Source: an uncultured Arcobacter sp. (lineage in GTDB: Bacteria; Campylobacterota; Campylobacteria; Campylobacterales; Arcobacteraceae). From it: a stretch of DNA of 15,501 nt. This document shows, in pieces, positions 1 to 9,771 of the stretch; within the stretch, counting starts at the first letter, position 1; every line of letters begins with the position of its first letter. The notes under the pieces are model-generated. The model made no database searches and was not told the DNA's origin. It was given only the letters and a program-made list of their open reading frames with translations. The DNA is taken from the NCBI GenBank assembly GCA_913062735.1, contig CAJXWI010000010.1, positions 1 to 15,501 of the forward strand, given 5' to 3'. Both the position numbers and the translations under genes were made by a program.

Positions 1-1490
1 GAAAGTTCAATCATTTTTTTTGCCAAATCAACTATTTTAATAGGCTCACCCATATCAAGAATAAATATTTCTCCACCTTTTCCAATGGAGCCCGCTTGAA
101 GTACAAGCTCACAAGCTTCTGGTATCAGCATAAAATATCGGGTAATATCAGGATGTGTAACAGTTAGTGGTCCACCATTTTTTATTTGTTCTTTAAACTT
201 AGGAATGACCGAGCCTGAAGATCCCAATACATTTCCAAATCTAACCGCCACTATTTCAGTGTCATATGAATTAACATTTTGGGCATATAGCTCACATATT
301 CTTTTTGTAGTTCCCATCACGTTTGTAGGTCGTACTGCTTTATCTGTTGAGATAAGTACAACTTTTTCGACTTTGTATTGGATTGAGAGATCAATACAGT
401 TTTTTGTACCAATGATATTATTTGTAATACCATCTAAGATATTATCCTCAACAAGAGGCACATGTTTATACGCAGCAGCGTGAATAACGATATCAGGATT
501 ATATTTTGAAAATACATCTTCTAATGAGTGCTTATTTACAACCGATTTCATAATTGAATTTATATTAAACTCATCCAATTCTTCTGTTATAGTGTATAAA
601 TTAACTTCACTATGGTCAAGTAAGATAATTTGTTTTGCATTAAAACCAACACATTGTCTGGCTATCTCAGAGCCAATACTTCCCCCTGCACCTGTTATTA
701 AAACAACTTTGTCATTTATAAATGTCTCAATTTGTTGTTTATCCAAATCTTGAGGATGCCGTGCAAGAAGATCTTCAACAGAAATATTTTGAAGTTGTTT
801 TGAAAAAAGTTCATCTTGTAAAATATTATCCAAAGAAGGAAGAATTTTTATTTCATCAAAATACTTATCAAGTCTGTTATAAATAATTTTTATTCGCTCT
901 TTTTTAGCACTTGGCATGGCAATAACCAATAAATCAAATTTTGATTCTTTTATGGTTCTTCGAAGAAGTTTTAGAGACAGGATTTTTATACTATCAACTG
1001 TACGTTTATGTAAAGAGTCATCATCATCAAGGAAATACTTAACACTATATTCACTGTGTTTAAACTCTTCTTTAAGTTTAAGCCCAGCTTCACCTGCCCC
1101 ATATATGATGACATTTTTGGTTTTTGATATATTACTTTTATTGACAAGATAATAATAAGAATACATTAAAAAATTAATAGAGAACAAATACAAAAACAAC
1201 TCAGACAACATAAATGCAATACGGTAATGCCCATAAACAAATGGCATGTATAATAAAAAAGGAATAATATAAACAATGCTTTTAATTAAAAAAGTTTTCT
1301 GTGTAACTTTCGACCAGGATAAAGAATAATCTCTATATATGAAAATAGAGGATAAAAATCTAAAAAATAATACAAATAAAATTATTTGGTAATCAAATGA
1401 TGTTTTAAAGATAAAAAAAGTCCATGAAAATGTTATTGTCGTCAAAAATATAATAACTAAAAAATTTAAAACTCTTTTATCATAAAACAT
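1..1490 (-). CDS. pglF: UDP-GlcNAc 4,6-dehydratase, PglF-type, membrane-bound (3' end cut by window edge)
   Basis: Converts UDP-GlcNAc to the UDP-4-keto-6-deoxy sugar, the first step of UDP-diNAc-bacillosamine synthesis. My translation from ATG at 1490 gives about 496 residues open to the left edge; C. jejuni PglF is about 590, so roughly 90 C-terminal residues are missing. The first ~115 residues hold about four hydrophobic helices (start MFYDKRVLNFLVIIF). A first nucleotide-binding region has VIIYGAGEAG. The catalytic SDR domain has TGAGGSIGSE at 266-275, then VIHAAAYKHVP, then STDKAVRPTNVMG at 381-393. Thr382, Asp383, Lys384 and Met392 match the family pattern in which Met replaces the usual SDR Tyr. 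The visible C-terminus reads DMGEPIKIVDLAKKMIEL, also typical. It starts 9 bases after pglE stops, with only a weak ribosome site. Related alternatives are WbpM or CapD dehydratases; the adjacent pglE and pglD favour PglF. Confidence 0.93.
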   Translation of the reverse strand, partial: MFYDKRVLNFLVIIFLTTITFSWTFFIFKTSFDYQIILFVLFFRFLSSIFIYRDYSLSWSKVTQKTFLIKSIVYIIPFLLYMPFVYGHYRIAFMLSELFLYLFSINFLMYSYYYLVNKSNISKTKNVIIYGAGEAGLKLKEEFKHSEYSVKYFLDDDDSLHKRTVDSIKILSLKLLRRTIKESKFDLLVIAMPSAKKERIKIIYNRLDKYFDEIKILPSLDNILQDELFSKQLQNISVEDLLARHPQDLDKQQIETFINDKVVLITGAGGSIGSEIARQCVGFNAKQIILLDHSEVNLYTITEELDEFNINSIMKSVVNKHSLEDVFSKYNPDIVIHAAAYKHVPLVEDNILDGITNNIIGTKNCIDLSIQYKVEKVVLISTDKAVRPTNVMGTTKRICELYAQNVNSYDTEIVAVRFGNVLGSSGSVIPKFKEQIKNGGPLTVTHPDITRYFMLIPEACELVLQAGSIGKGGEIFILDMGEPIKIVDLAKKMIEL

Positions 1491-1499
1491 TTTGTAACT

Positions 1500-3194
<1,695 letters not shown>

Positions 3195-3198
<4 letters not shown>

Positions 3199-3794
3199 TT
3201 CTTTGATCCTTGAAACTTTTCCATTGTAAGTGAAGTATTTGAAGAAACATCACTTCTTTTTAAAACTTTCAAAAATGTCAACCACAGTATTTTCATATCT
3301 AAACCAAAAGATTGATTATTTATATACCAGATATCCAACTTAAATTTTGCTTCCCATGATATTGCATTTCTACCATTTACTTGCGCCCATCCAGTAATAC
3401 CTGGCTTTACATTATGTCGTTTTTTCTGTTCATCACTATATAAATCTATATATTCAATAAGTAAAGGTCTAGGACCAACAAAACTCATTTCACCTTTTAA
3501 TACATTAAAAATTTGTGGTAACTCATCTAAAGACAAACTTCGTATAAATTTCCCAATTCTTACCATCCTTTGTCCATCAGGTAATAGTTTTCCTCTTTTA
3601 TCTTTGTCATCTGTCATTGTTCGAAATTTATAGATTACAAATTTTTTTTCTTTATATCCTGGTCTTTGCTGTCTAAATAATATAGGTTTACCCATTTTAC
3701 AATATATTAATAAGGAAATTGTAATATAGAGAGGTAAGAAAAGTATACTAAGTATTAAAGCTAAAACAAAATCAAAAATTCTTTTCAAATTCAT
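3195..3794 (-). CDS. pglC: Initiating phosphoglycosyl transferase, PglC-like
   Basis: Monotopic bacterial sugar transferase that moves a phosphosugar, probably diNAcBac-1-phosphate, from UDP to undecaprenyl phosphate at the inner membrane. The 199 residues match the small PglC form (about 200) rather than the long WbaP form with extra membrane helices. [20 protein letters not shown] at 5-24 is the re-entrant helix with its helix-breaking proline P21. [10 protein letters not shown] follows. [20 protein letters not shown] holds the catalytic Asp90-Glu91 pair. VGPRPLL and [17 protein letters not shown] are strong family signatures. It begins within the end of the GT4 gene (23-base overlap), preceded by a GGGGAG ribosome site. 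Adjacent pglD, pglE and pglF supply the expected donor; use of another UDP-sugar cannot be excluded from sequence alone. Confidence 0.92.
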
Positions 3795-4908
3795 TTTTTA
3801 ATTCTCCCCAAAAACATTTCTGAGAGTATCTATTTATCATTGATACTCTTACATTCGATTTTATCTTATCATATAATTCATTATTAGTTAATAACAACTC
3901 AATTCCATTTTTTAAACTAGCCATATCTTTTTTTAAAACTAATATACCTGTTTCATTGTCAATAATGACTTCATTACAACCATTAATATTAGTTCCAATT
4001 AGTGGTATCCCATAACTTCCAGCTTCAATTAATGAATTTGGTAGCCCTTCTCGATAAGATGGTAATATAAAAATATCTGTTATTGCTAAAAATTTTCTTA
4101 TATCATTTTGAAAACCAACAGATATTATATCAGTATGTGTTTTAATAATATTCAAATTTTCTATTTCAATAGGATTTAATTGTTCTTCATAATCGCCAAC
4201 AAGTAATAATTTTAAATTTTCATATTCTTTTTTTAATATTACAAAAGATTCTATTAATTCATTTATACCTTTGTCTTTAACAATTCTACCTACAAAAGTA
4301 ATTACAAAACTCTTTTCTTCAATTTTTAATGATTCTCGAATATCCTTTTTTTCCTTTTTTGTATAATTATTGTCAAAAAAATCAGTGTCCACTCCATTTA
4401 CAGATCCTTGACCAATAACTATAATATCTTTCTTTGTTAAATTCTCTAGCATAAATTTTTTTAATCCAAAACTATTTGAGAAAATTTGTGTAGAAAAAAA
4501 GTAAGTTATAATCTCTACATATTTTAGCAATATTTTTTTTAGACCATTAGCTTCCATCAAGGGCATACCAACAACATTATGAATTCGGACAGGAACTCGT
4601 GCAAAAAAAGAAGAAATCATACCTAATAATCCTGCTTTTGGTGTCAAGGTATAAACTAGATCAGGTTTTTCTTTTAAAATAAAAAATAAAATTTTAAACA
4701 AAGAAACTAAATCTCTAAAAATTGTAATTTTTCTAGACATATTTATAGATTTGACTTCAACTCCCTCATATCTAGAAATTTTAGCATTGTGCATAGAGGA
4801 AGACGTTACTATTTTTACTTGATAAAAATTTGATAAAAATTTTGCTTGACCTTTAATAAGAGTTTCTACGCTAAGAGGCACAGTAGTAATAATGATAATT
4901 TTTTTCAT
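3772..4908 (-). CDS. GT4-family glycosyltransferase (position of pglA)
   Basis: GT-B fold, retaining glycosyltransferase, probably acting on the cytoplasmic face on the lipid-linked sugar made by the downstream PglC-like enzyme. It has 378 residues, near the 376 of C. jejuni PglA. The N-terminal acceptor domain runs to about 180 and ends in VNGVDTDFF. The C-terminal donor domain has [16 protein letters not shown] at 206-220 with phosphate-binding Arg208 and Lys213. [15 protein letters not shown] carries the EX7E pair E287 and E295. No signal peptide is visible. It overlaps the preceding SDR gene by 4 bases (ATGA). Lying directly ahead of pglC, pglD, pglE and pglF, it sits where pglA is in C. 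jejuni, so addition of the second sugar (HexNAc-like) is a reasonable inference. The actual donor and linkage are unknown. Confidence 0.88.
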   Translation of the reverse strand: MKKIIIITTVPLSVETLIKGQAKFLSNFYQVKIVTSSSMHNAKISRYEGVEVKSINMSRKITIFRDLVSLFKILFFILKEKPDLVYTLTPKAGLLGMISSFFARVPVRIHNVVGMPLMEANGLKKILLKYVEIITYFFSTQIFSNSFGLKKFMLENLTKKDIIVIGQGSVNGVDTDFFDNNYTKKEKKDIRESLKIEEKSFVITFVGRIVKDKGINELIESFVILKKEYENLKLLLVGDYEEQLNPIEIENLNIIKTHTDIISVGFQNDIRKFLAITDIFILPSYREGLPNSLIEAGSYGIPLIGTNINGCNEVIIDNETGILVLKKDMASLKNGIELLLTNNELYDKIKSNVRVSMINRYSQKCFWGELKNEFEKNF

Positions 4909-5723
4909 AACTTCAATTCTTTGAATAAATAATCTTCCACTTTTTTAAAGGAAGACTTATTAGTGACTTTTGTTAATAATCGACTATTTGCAGTGGATAT
5001 TTTTAGTTCTTCCCTTTGAATATTAAAAGTATCTATCTTTATTCCATTATTTTCTAAAAAAGATAGAATATTTTCCACCGAATTGCCAACGCCAGATCCA
5101 ATATTCAATATTTTAACATTTTTAACTCCTAATATGTACGCGTAAACTTCAACAACGTCATCAATATGAATAAAATCTCTTATTGCCGTCCCATTATTCA
5201 ATATAGTTATTTCAGCATTATCAAAATATGCATTAACTATTTTCTTAATTATAGAAAACTCATCATTACCACCAAACATATTAAATATACGAGATATAGT
5301 ATAATCTATTTTTTGCTCCCTACAAAATTTTTCAATAAGTTTTTCATTAGCGATTTTTAGTGAAGAGTGTAAATTACTAGGCTTTAATATGTCAGTTTCA
5401 GTACAAAAAGAATTGTCTCCATAAACAGAACTACTACTAGAATATATAATTTTATTTATATTCGTATTCCGAAAATATTCCAGCACCGTAGAAGTTACAA
5501 ATATGGAACTTTTTATGTATTCAGCATAGTTTTCGTTTGAGTTAAGTTTTGTAGCAGGTTGAAAATTGTTGAATATTATGTTTATACTTTCGTCCTTAAA
5601 ATTTTCTAATATATTTATATTTTTGAAAACTTCACGAGAAGAGATAAGTACAACATTATTTAACTTTTTAACTAGTTTTTTCGATAAGTTACTCTTTTTA
5701 CCAATAATTAGTGTTTTAAGCAT
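4905..5723 (-). CDS. Divergent NAD(P)-dependent sugar-nucleotide SDR (epimerase/dehydratase family)
   Basis: Extended-SDR family protein, but unusual. Its 272 residues are shorter than GalE-type epimerases (about 320-340). The N-terminal Rossmann motif is degenerate: IIGKKSNLSKKL at 6-17 keeps only the first glycine of GxxGxxG. The middle is recognisable, with KIIYSSSSSVYGD at 91-103 matching the usual SSxxVYG, and TISRIFNMFGG and RDFIHIDDVV matching the sugar-binding half. The catalytic YxxxK is replaced by HSSLK: His119 and Lys123 in PSNLHSSLKIANEK. It begins by ATG overlapping the end of the Wzz-like gene by 8 bases. It could be a sugar 4-epimerase or 4-reductase with altered chemistry, or a protein that has lost activity. 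I cannot name the substrate. Confidence 0.8.
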   Translation of the reverse strand: MLKTLIIGKKSNLSKKLVKKLNNVVLISSREVFKNINILENFKDESINIIFNNFQPATKLNSNENYAEYIKSSIFVTSTVLEYFRNTNINKIIYSSSSSVYGDNSFCTETDILKPSNLHSSLKIANEKLIEKFCREQKIDYTISRIFNMFGGNDEFSIIKKIVNAYFDNAEITILNNGTAIRDFIHIDDVVEVYAYILGVKNVKILNIGSGVGNSVENILSFLENNGIKIDTFNIQREELKISTANSRLLTKVTNKSSFKKVEDYLFKELKL

Positions 5724-6453
5724 TGTTCTTTCCCGGTTTTATAAATTTATATTTTAGTTGTTCTAAAATAAGTAATAAGACTAATGAAATTATAAAACCA
5801 AAAGATATAGATAAAAATATAATTTTTTTATAATCTAATTTACTCATATATGTTTCTGGTAATTTTGAAATTACATAGTTACTTTTACTTGTATCACTTA
5901 TGGATAAAATATATTTATTCTTAAGCTTATTTAAATCAAGTTTTTTATCATTAATAATGAATTTTTCTATCTCTACATATTCATTTAATTCTTTATAAAA
6001 GCTTGATTTTTTTGATTTGTTCAAAATACTATCAATCGATTTAATTCTTAAATTATAGGCAACAATTTTTCTATTTAGATGCACAATTTGAGATTTTTTC
6101 TGCTTAACATAAACGTCAATTAACTTATTATGTTCAGAAGTGATATCATTCAAAACATCTTCAATTGTCTTTAATTTCCTACCGTCCGTATCAAAGTATG
6201 TTATTTCAATTAAGTTAGTTCCCTTCACTCCCATAACTTCAAGAAAAATACTCTTTTCATATTCTTCTAATCTATTCCAAACTTCATTTTTCTCTTTAAC
6301 ATTTAAATTATCAAGTTTACTTATCTTTCCAATTTCAAATGTGATTTTGTAGCCAAGTTTACTTTCCTGATGTATCAATAATGAATAACATCCAACAATA
6401 ATTATTAAGATAATATAAAACCTGTAACTCTTATTAAAGAATTTAAATATCAA
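5716..6453 (-). CDS. Wzz-like polysaccharide chain-length determinant, no kinase domain
   Basis: Predicted inner-membrane polysaccharide co-polymerase regulating chain length with the adjacent Wzy-like polymerase. The 245 residues form the classic two-helix layout: helix 1 at about 12-28 (FYIILIIIVGCYSLLIH), a long periplasmic segment of about 180 residues that is Lys/Glu rich and probably coiled-coil around 105-145, and helix 2 at about 210-230 (KIIFLSISFGFIISLVLL). A short basic cytoplasmic tail follows, with no Walker or tyrosine-rich kinase domain. The start is TTG at 6453, because the next Met is residue 74, far beyond helix 1; an AAGGA at 6460-6464 supports it. The gene overlaps the polymerase gene by 11 bases. 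Sequence signatures are weak, so this call rests on topology and location. Confidence 0.68.
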   Translation of the reverse strand: MIFKFFNKSYRFYIILIIIVGCYSLLIHQESKLGYKITFEIGKISKLDNLNVKEKNEVWNRLEEYEKSIFLEVMGVKGTNLIEITYFDTDGRKLKTIEDVLNDITSEHNKLIDVYVKQKKSQIVHLNRKIVAYNLRIKSIDSILNKSKKSSFYKELNEYVEIEKFIINDKKLDLNKLKNKYILSISDTSKSNYVISKLPETYMSKLDYKKIIFLSISFGFIISLVLLLILEQLKYKFIKPGKNNA

Positions 6454-7624
6454 CTCTGTTCCTTAATTTTAAATTTGTATATTCGATATCTAATATATTT
6501 AATATTATTAATGTAATCAAAAAATGATTCCCCCAAAATGAAAAGGCAGCACCAAAATGTGCACTTCCTACAAATAAAGATATTATAGCAATAGTAAAAA
6601 ATATATTACGATACATTAAGATTATTTTTATTAATATAAAAAAGTAAATTAAAGAAAACAAGAGCCCAAGTCTACTTATTATGTTAACATAAATAAGTTC
6701 ACCTCCTTGGTATTTTATGTGACCATTGATACCAAATAAAAGATCCATCATTGATTTAACATTATCCCAATAATTTTGAAATTCCTTAAAAAAAATCAAT
6801 AATACTTCTAAAATTGATTTTGGACTCATTTTATAAAAATCAACATAATCCCTAACTAATACCATTATAACAGCAACAATAATAAAAACCATTAACAATT
6901 TTTTTTTATTTACTCTAAAAAATAATATTATAAATGACAATATAAGAACCAAAAAACCTGCTCCAGACTGCTGGATGAAAACTAAAATGACTGTTAATAT
7001 TGAAAAAATAAATATCGTTATACAAAAAAGTTCACCTTTAATATCATATTGATGTAAGATAAGGAAGTATATGAATATTATCGAAATAGAATTCATTGAA
7101 GGATACCCAGATAAACCAAGAGGCCTATATTTTAAGTCAATTGCATCACTCCTATAAAATAATTGAAGAAATTCAAGTTTAAATTCAATTAGCACATAAT
7201 CATATAGAATAAAAATTCCCATTATAATATACGTATACATAAGCAAACTAAGATAATATTTTATAAAAAAGTCTTTTATAGAAATAAAATTCATTGAAAA
7301 AATGACCAATAGTATTCCAAGGGAATACAGAATTACGTACCAATGGGAAAAAAAATTATATTCAATAATTTGATACATAAAATGAAGTATTATAGTCAAA
7401 ATAAATAAATAAATTAGCAAAACCAAAAAATTAAAGTTTATGCACTTTTTATATTCAAAAAAGCAGATTAAAATAATTGCTAAAAATGTAACAAGTATTG
7501 AATAAACTATACTATTTGGAAATATTACTTTCATTAAATTTAAAAATGGTGTAATCAAAAAAAATGTAAGTAAAAAATAATTTTTGTAGTTCTTTACATT
7601 AATTAGAAAATAAGAATTATTCAC
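6443..7624 (-). CDS. Wzy-like O-antigen/repeat-unit polymerase (polytopic membrane protein)
   Basis: Predicted inner-membrane polymerase joining lipid-linked repeat units on the periplasmic side. The 393 residues contain about 11-12 hydrophobic helices, a composition typical of Wzy. Features shared with O-antigen polymerases include YRPLGLSGYPSMNSISI (about 165-181), QSGAGFLVLILSF, a large hydrophilic loop at about 260-320, and ISRLGLLFSLIYF after it. Start is GTG at 7624, overlapping the GT2 stop in a GTGA arrangement; an AAGGTG lies just upstream, and the next Met (residue 27) would cut the first helix. Wzy proteins are poorly conserved, so function is assigned from topology and from the neighbouring glycosyltransferases and Wzz-like gene. 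A flippase is less likely, as Wzx proteins are usually longer and differently patterned. Confidence 0.72.
   Translation of the reverse strand: MNNSYFLINVKNYKNYFLLTFFLITPFLNLMKVIFPNSIVYSILVTFLAIILICFFEYKKCINFNFLVLLIYLFILTIILHFMYQIIEYNFFSHWYVILYSLGILLVIFSMNFISIKDFFIKYYLSLLMYTYIIMGIFILYDYVLIEFKLEFLQLFYRSDAIDLKYRPLGLSGYPSMNSISIIFIYFLILHQYDIKGELFCITIFIFSILTVILVFIQQSGAGFLVLILSFIILFFRVNKKKLLMVFIIVAVIMVLVRDYVDFYKMSPKSILEVLLIFFKEFQNYWDNVKSMMDLLFGINGHIKYQGGELIYVNIISRLGLLFSLIYFFILIKIILMYRNIFFTIAIISLFVGSAHFGAAFSFWGNHFLITLIILNILDIEYTNLKLRNRVDI
6460..6464 (-). promoter_or_regulatory. Ribosome binding site for the TTG-started Wzz-like gene
   Basis: AAGGA lies six bases before the TTG at 6453, inside the 3' end of the polymerase gene. 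It decides the start, because no Met occurs until residue 74, after the first membrane helix. Confidence 0.65.
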
Positions 7625-8511
7625 TTAAGCACCTTGTGTATAAGATCCCAGACATATTTAGAATAAGTCATTAGATATAAAATTGAGTACTTAAAACTTG
7701 CGAATTTAAACTTCGATAAAACTTTATTTGCATTCAACCTGTGATTAATAGAGATATAATATTGTGCTTTGTAATATGCAACTTTTGCATAAGCTAATTT
7801 ATACTCTTTTTTATAACGATTTTTTAGTTGTTGATTATTTTTAAACAATTTATTTAAGGTAAATTCCATTTCTTTACCCCAAACATTAATATTTTTTGAA
7901 GTTAAAGAATTAGTAAGTTTACGATACTTGACAAGAGTTTTTCGTGTGACAAACACTTTATACTCACATGTAATTCTCATAAATAAATCGTAATCAGGAG
8001 AGTGTTTTAAATCAACATTAAAAACTAAATTTATATTGTTTCGGACAAGAACTGATTGCATATTTATTTCATAGCGTGTCAATTGTTGTCCAAATACATT
8101 CCCACTTTTACCAACAGGCACCAAGCTTCCAATTTCCTTACTTTTATCATCAATAAAAATTACTCCAGAATAACATAATTGAAAGCTATAATCATTATCC
8201 ATAACTTCAATTTGAGCTATAAGTTTATTTTTCAACCAAATATCATCAGTATCCAAAAATGCTAAATAATCACTGTTACAATACTGAAGTCCAAAATTTC
8301 GAGCTGCTCCAAGAGAAATAGTACTATTAGTTTTGTAATATCTGATTTTATCATCATAATTATCAACGATTTCTTTTGTGGAATCAGTTGAACAATTATC
8401 TATAAAAATGATCTCCCAGTCTGTATATGTCTGATTATATATACTATCTAATGCTTCTTTTAAATATTTCTCTGCATTGTATGCATTCATTAAAATTGAG
8501 ACTTTTGACAC
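7621..8511 (-). CDS. GT2-family glycosyltransferase
   Basis: GT-A fold, inverting glycosyltransferase, probably cytoplasmic and adding one sugar of the repeat unit. It has 296 residues. VSILMNAYNAEKYLKEALDS at 4-23 is the standard GT2 opening. IIFIDNCSTDSTKEIV at 34-49 supplies the nucleotide-binding aspartates. LGAARNFGL leads to the metal-binding YLAFLDTDDIW (DTDD at 87-90). HSPDYDLFMRI lies in the acceptor region. The start is GTG at 8511, sharing one base with the stop of the RmlD-like gene; no strong ribosome site is visible, so reinitiation by the terminating ribosome is likely. Its place directly after the CDP-sugar module makes the CDP-6-deoxyhexose a plausible donor, but sequence alone does not prove this. 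Confidence 0.88.
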   Translation of the reverse strand: MSKVSILMNAYNAEKYLKEALDSIYNQTYTDWEIIFIDNCSTDSTKEIVDNYDDKIRYYKTNSTISLGAARNFGLQYCNSDYLAFLDTDDIWLKNKLIAQIEVMDNDYSFQLCYSGVIFIDDKSKEIGSLVPVGKSGNVFGQQLTRYEINMQSVLVRNNINLVFNVDLKHSPDYDLFMRITCEYKVFVTRKTLVKYRKLTNSLTSKNINVWGKEMEFTLNKLFKNNQQLKNRYKKEYKLAYAKVAYYKAQYYISINHRLNANKVLSKFKFASFKYSILYLMTYSKYVWDLIHKVLK

Positions 8512-9374
8512 TATATTTCATTACTTAATTGATTTATGTATTTTTCCAGAGAGATTTCCCAGTGTCCCATTGTATTTAAATTCAACAAATTTAATTTATA
8601 ATTAGTAGCTGATTCATTTTGTGATACGGGAGCAGCTCTTTTAAACAAATTATACGAAGCTATTTGAACTTTACAATTAACTTCAAATAACTCAATTATT
8701 CTTTTGACATACTCATATCTTGTAACCTGAGTAGCTTCATTCACACAATTAAAAACTCCATACTGATTAGTATTGATTAGCACTTCAATCTGTTTTACCA
8801 AATCACCAACAAATGTAGGATTTCCAATTTGAGAATCATCTGAATAAATCAGATCATTATTATGTGCTTCTAAATATCTTTTATATACAAAGTTTTTAGC
8901 ATGAGTCTTTGTCCCACCATATAGCCATCCCGTTCTTAAAATTAAATATTTATGCAAGTGATTTTGAATATTCCTTTCAGCTACATATTTTGATTTATGA
9001 TGGATGGAAGTTGGTTCTACTTTATCAAATTCTGTATATTCATCACTTTTATTTGTTCCATATATTCCGGTACTAGATATATATATAAATAAAATATCTT
9101 TATTTATACAATAGTTGACTATATTTTGTGTACCAATAGAATTTATCAAATATGCTTTATCAATATCAACTTCACACTCTTCAACATTAGTAAAAGCTGC
9201 TGTATGTATAATAATATCAGGCTTGATTTCATTTAGTTTTTCATAAACCAATGATGAATTTGTAATATCAAACTCACTTCCATAACCAATTACATTTTTG
9301 TAATTTAGAGTTATAATTAAATTTGATCCAAGCATACCACTAGCACCAGTAACTAATACTTTTTTACCATTCAT
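8511..9374 (-). CDS. RmlD-like NAD(P)-dependent sugar 4-reductase with His in place of catalytic Tyr
   Basis: Extended-SDR protein of the dTDP-4-dehydrorhamnose reductase family, here expected to reduce a CDP-4-keto-6-deoxyhexose. It has 287 residues, the normal RmlD length. VLVTGASGMLGSNLI at 6-20 is an intact GxxGxxG motif. PDIIIHTAAFTNVEECE at 52-68 is a strong RmlD signature (HxAAyTxVd..E). YISSTGIYGT and LILRTGWLYGG also match. The catalytic motif reads PTSIHHKSKYVAE, so the YxxxK tyrosine is His125 (codon CAT), while Lys129 is kept. The ATG at 9374 overlaps the cupin gene by 11 bases. Following RfbF, RfbG and the cupin epimerase, it completes the logic of the rhamnose pathway with CDP in place of dTDP. 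Altered activity or an epimerase role is possible given the missing Tyr. Confidence 0.85.
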   Translation of the reverse strand: MNGKKVLVTGASGMLGSNLIITLNYKNVIGYGSEFDITNSSLVYEKLNEIKPDIIIHTAAFTNVEECEVDIDKAYLINSIGTQNIVNYCINKDILFIYISSTGIYGTNKSDEYTEFDKVEPTSIHHKSKYVAERNIQNHLHKYLILRTGWLYGGTKTHAKNFVYKRYLEAHNNDLIYSDDSQIGNPTFVGDLVKQIEVLINTNQYGVFNCVNEATQVTRYEYVKRIIELFEVNCKVQIASYNLFKRAAPVSQNESATNYKLNLLNLNTMGHWEISLEKYINQLSNEI

Positions 9375-9771
9375 ATTTTATATTCTCAATATCATTTGTA
9401 GTAGCTTCATTGGGATCATGTTCTATACTTGCTAAATTTAATAACATATTATTATTTCTAATTCCCCTAAATGCCATCCATAAATTTGGTTGTACGGTTA
9501 GTCTTTGGTAATTATCTTGTGATAACTTAACATTAAAAAATTCATCTTTATTTTCATTGTATATAATAAATTCAATTTCACCCATAGGTACTACAAGATT
9601 TAAAATCATTTTAGTATGTTTTTTCCAACCTTTAATATCATTTTTATTAATAGTCGAGAAATATGCTTCCCCAAATTCTTCAAAACCTATATCGCTTTTT
9701 TTCATAGCATGATAGATATCACCTTTTGGGTGATTTATTTGTTTTAATGGTGTTAAAATTACTCCGTCCAT
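9364..9771 (-). CDS. Small RmlC-like cupin, putative CDP-4-keto-6-deoxyhexose epimerase
   Basis: Short single-domain cupin of the dTDP-4-dehydrorhamnose 3,5-epimerase (RmlC)-like group. It has 135 residues; classical RmlC has about 180. GWKKHTKMILNLVVPMGE at 48-65 resembles the RmlC core strand and includes a candidate catalytic base His52. IEFIIYN, then QRLTVQPNLWMAFRGI at 89-104, is the conserved stretch after the active site. IEHDPNEA at 117-124 resembles the HDPxE end motif. Start at ATG 9771 overlaps the RfbG stop by 13 bases. Lying between the CDP-glucose dehydratase and an RmlD-like reductase, it most likely epimerises the CDP-4-keto-6-deoxy sugar at C3, C5 or both. Which carbon, and whether both catalytic residues are present, needs a structure-based alignment. 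Confidence 0.8.
   Translation of the reverse strand: MDGVILTPLKQINHPKGDIYHAMKKSDIGFEEFGEAYFSTINKNDIKGWKKHTKMILNLVVPMGEIEFIIYNENKDEFFNVKLSQDNYQRLTVQPNLWMAFRGIRNNNMLLNLASIEHDPNEATTNDIENIKYEW

Noticed and set aside
205..483. Plus-strand open frame of 92 codons
   Set aside because: It lies opposite the catalytic domain of pglF, including the STDKA region, and its product has no recognisable motif. It is a shadow frame.
916..1152. Plus-strand open frame of 78 codons
   Set aside because: It is antisense to the N-terminal half of pglF, which reads clearly through this stretch on the minus strand.
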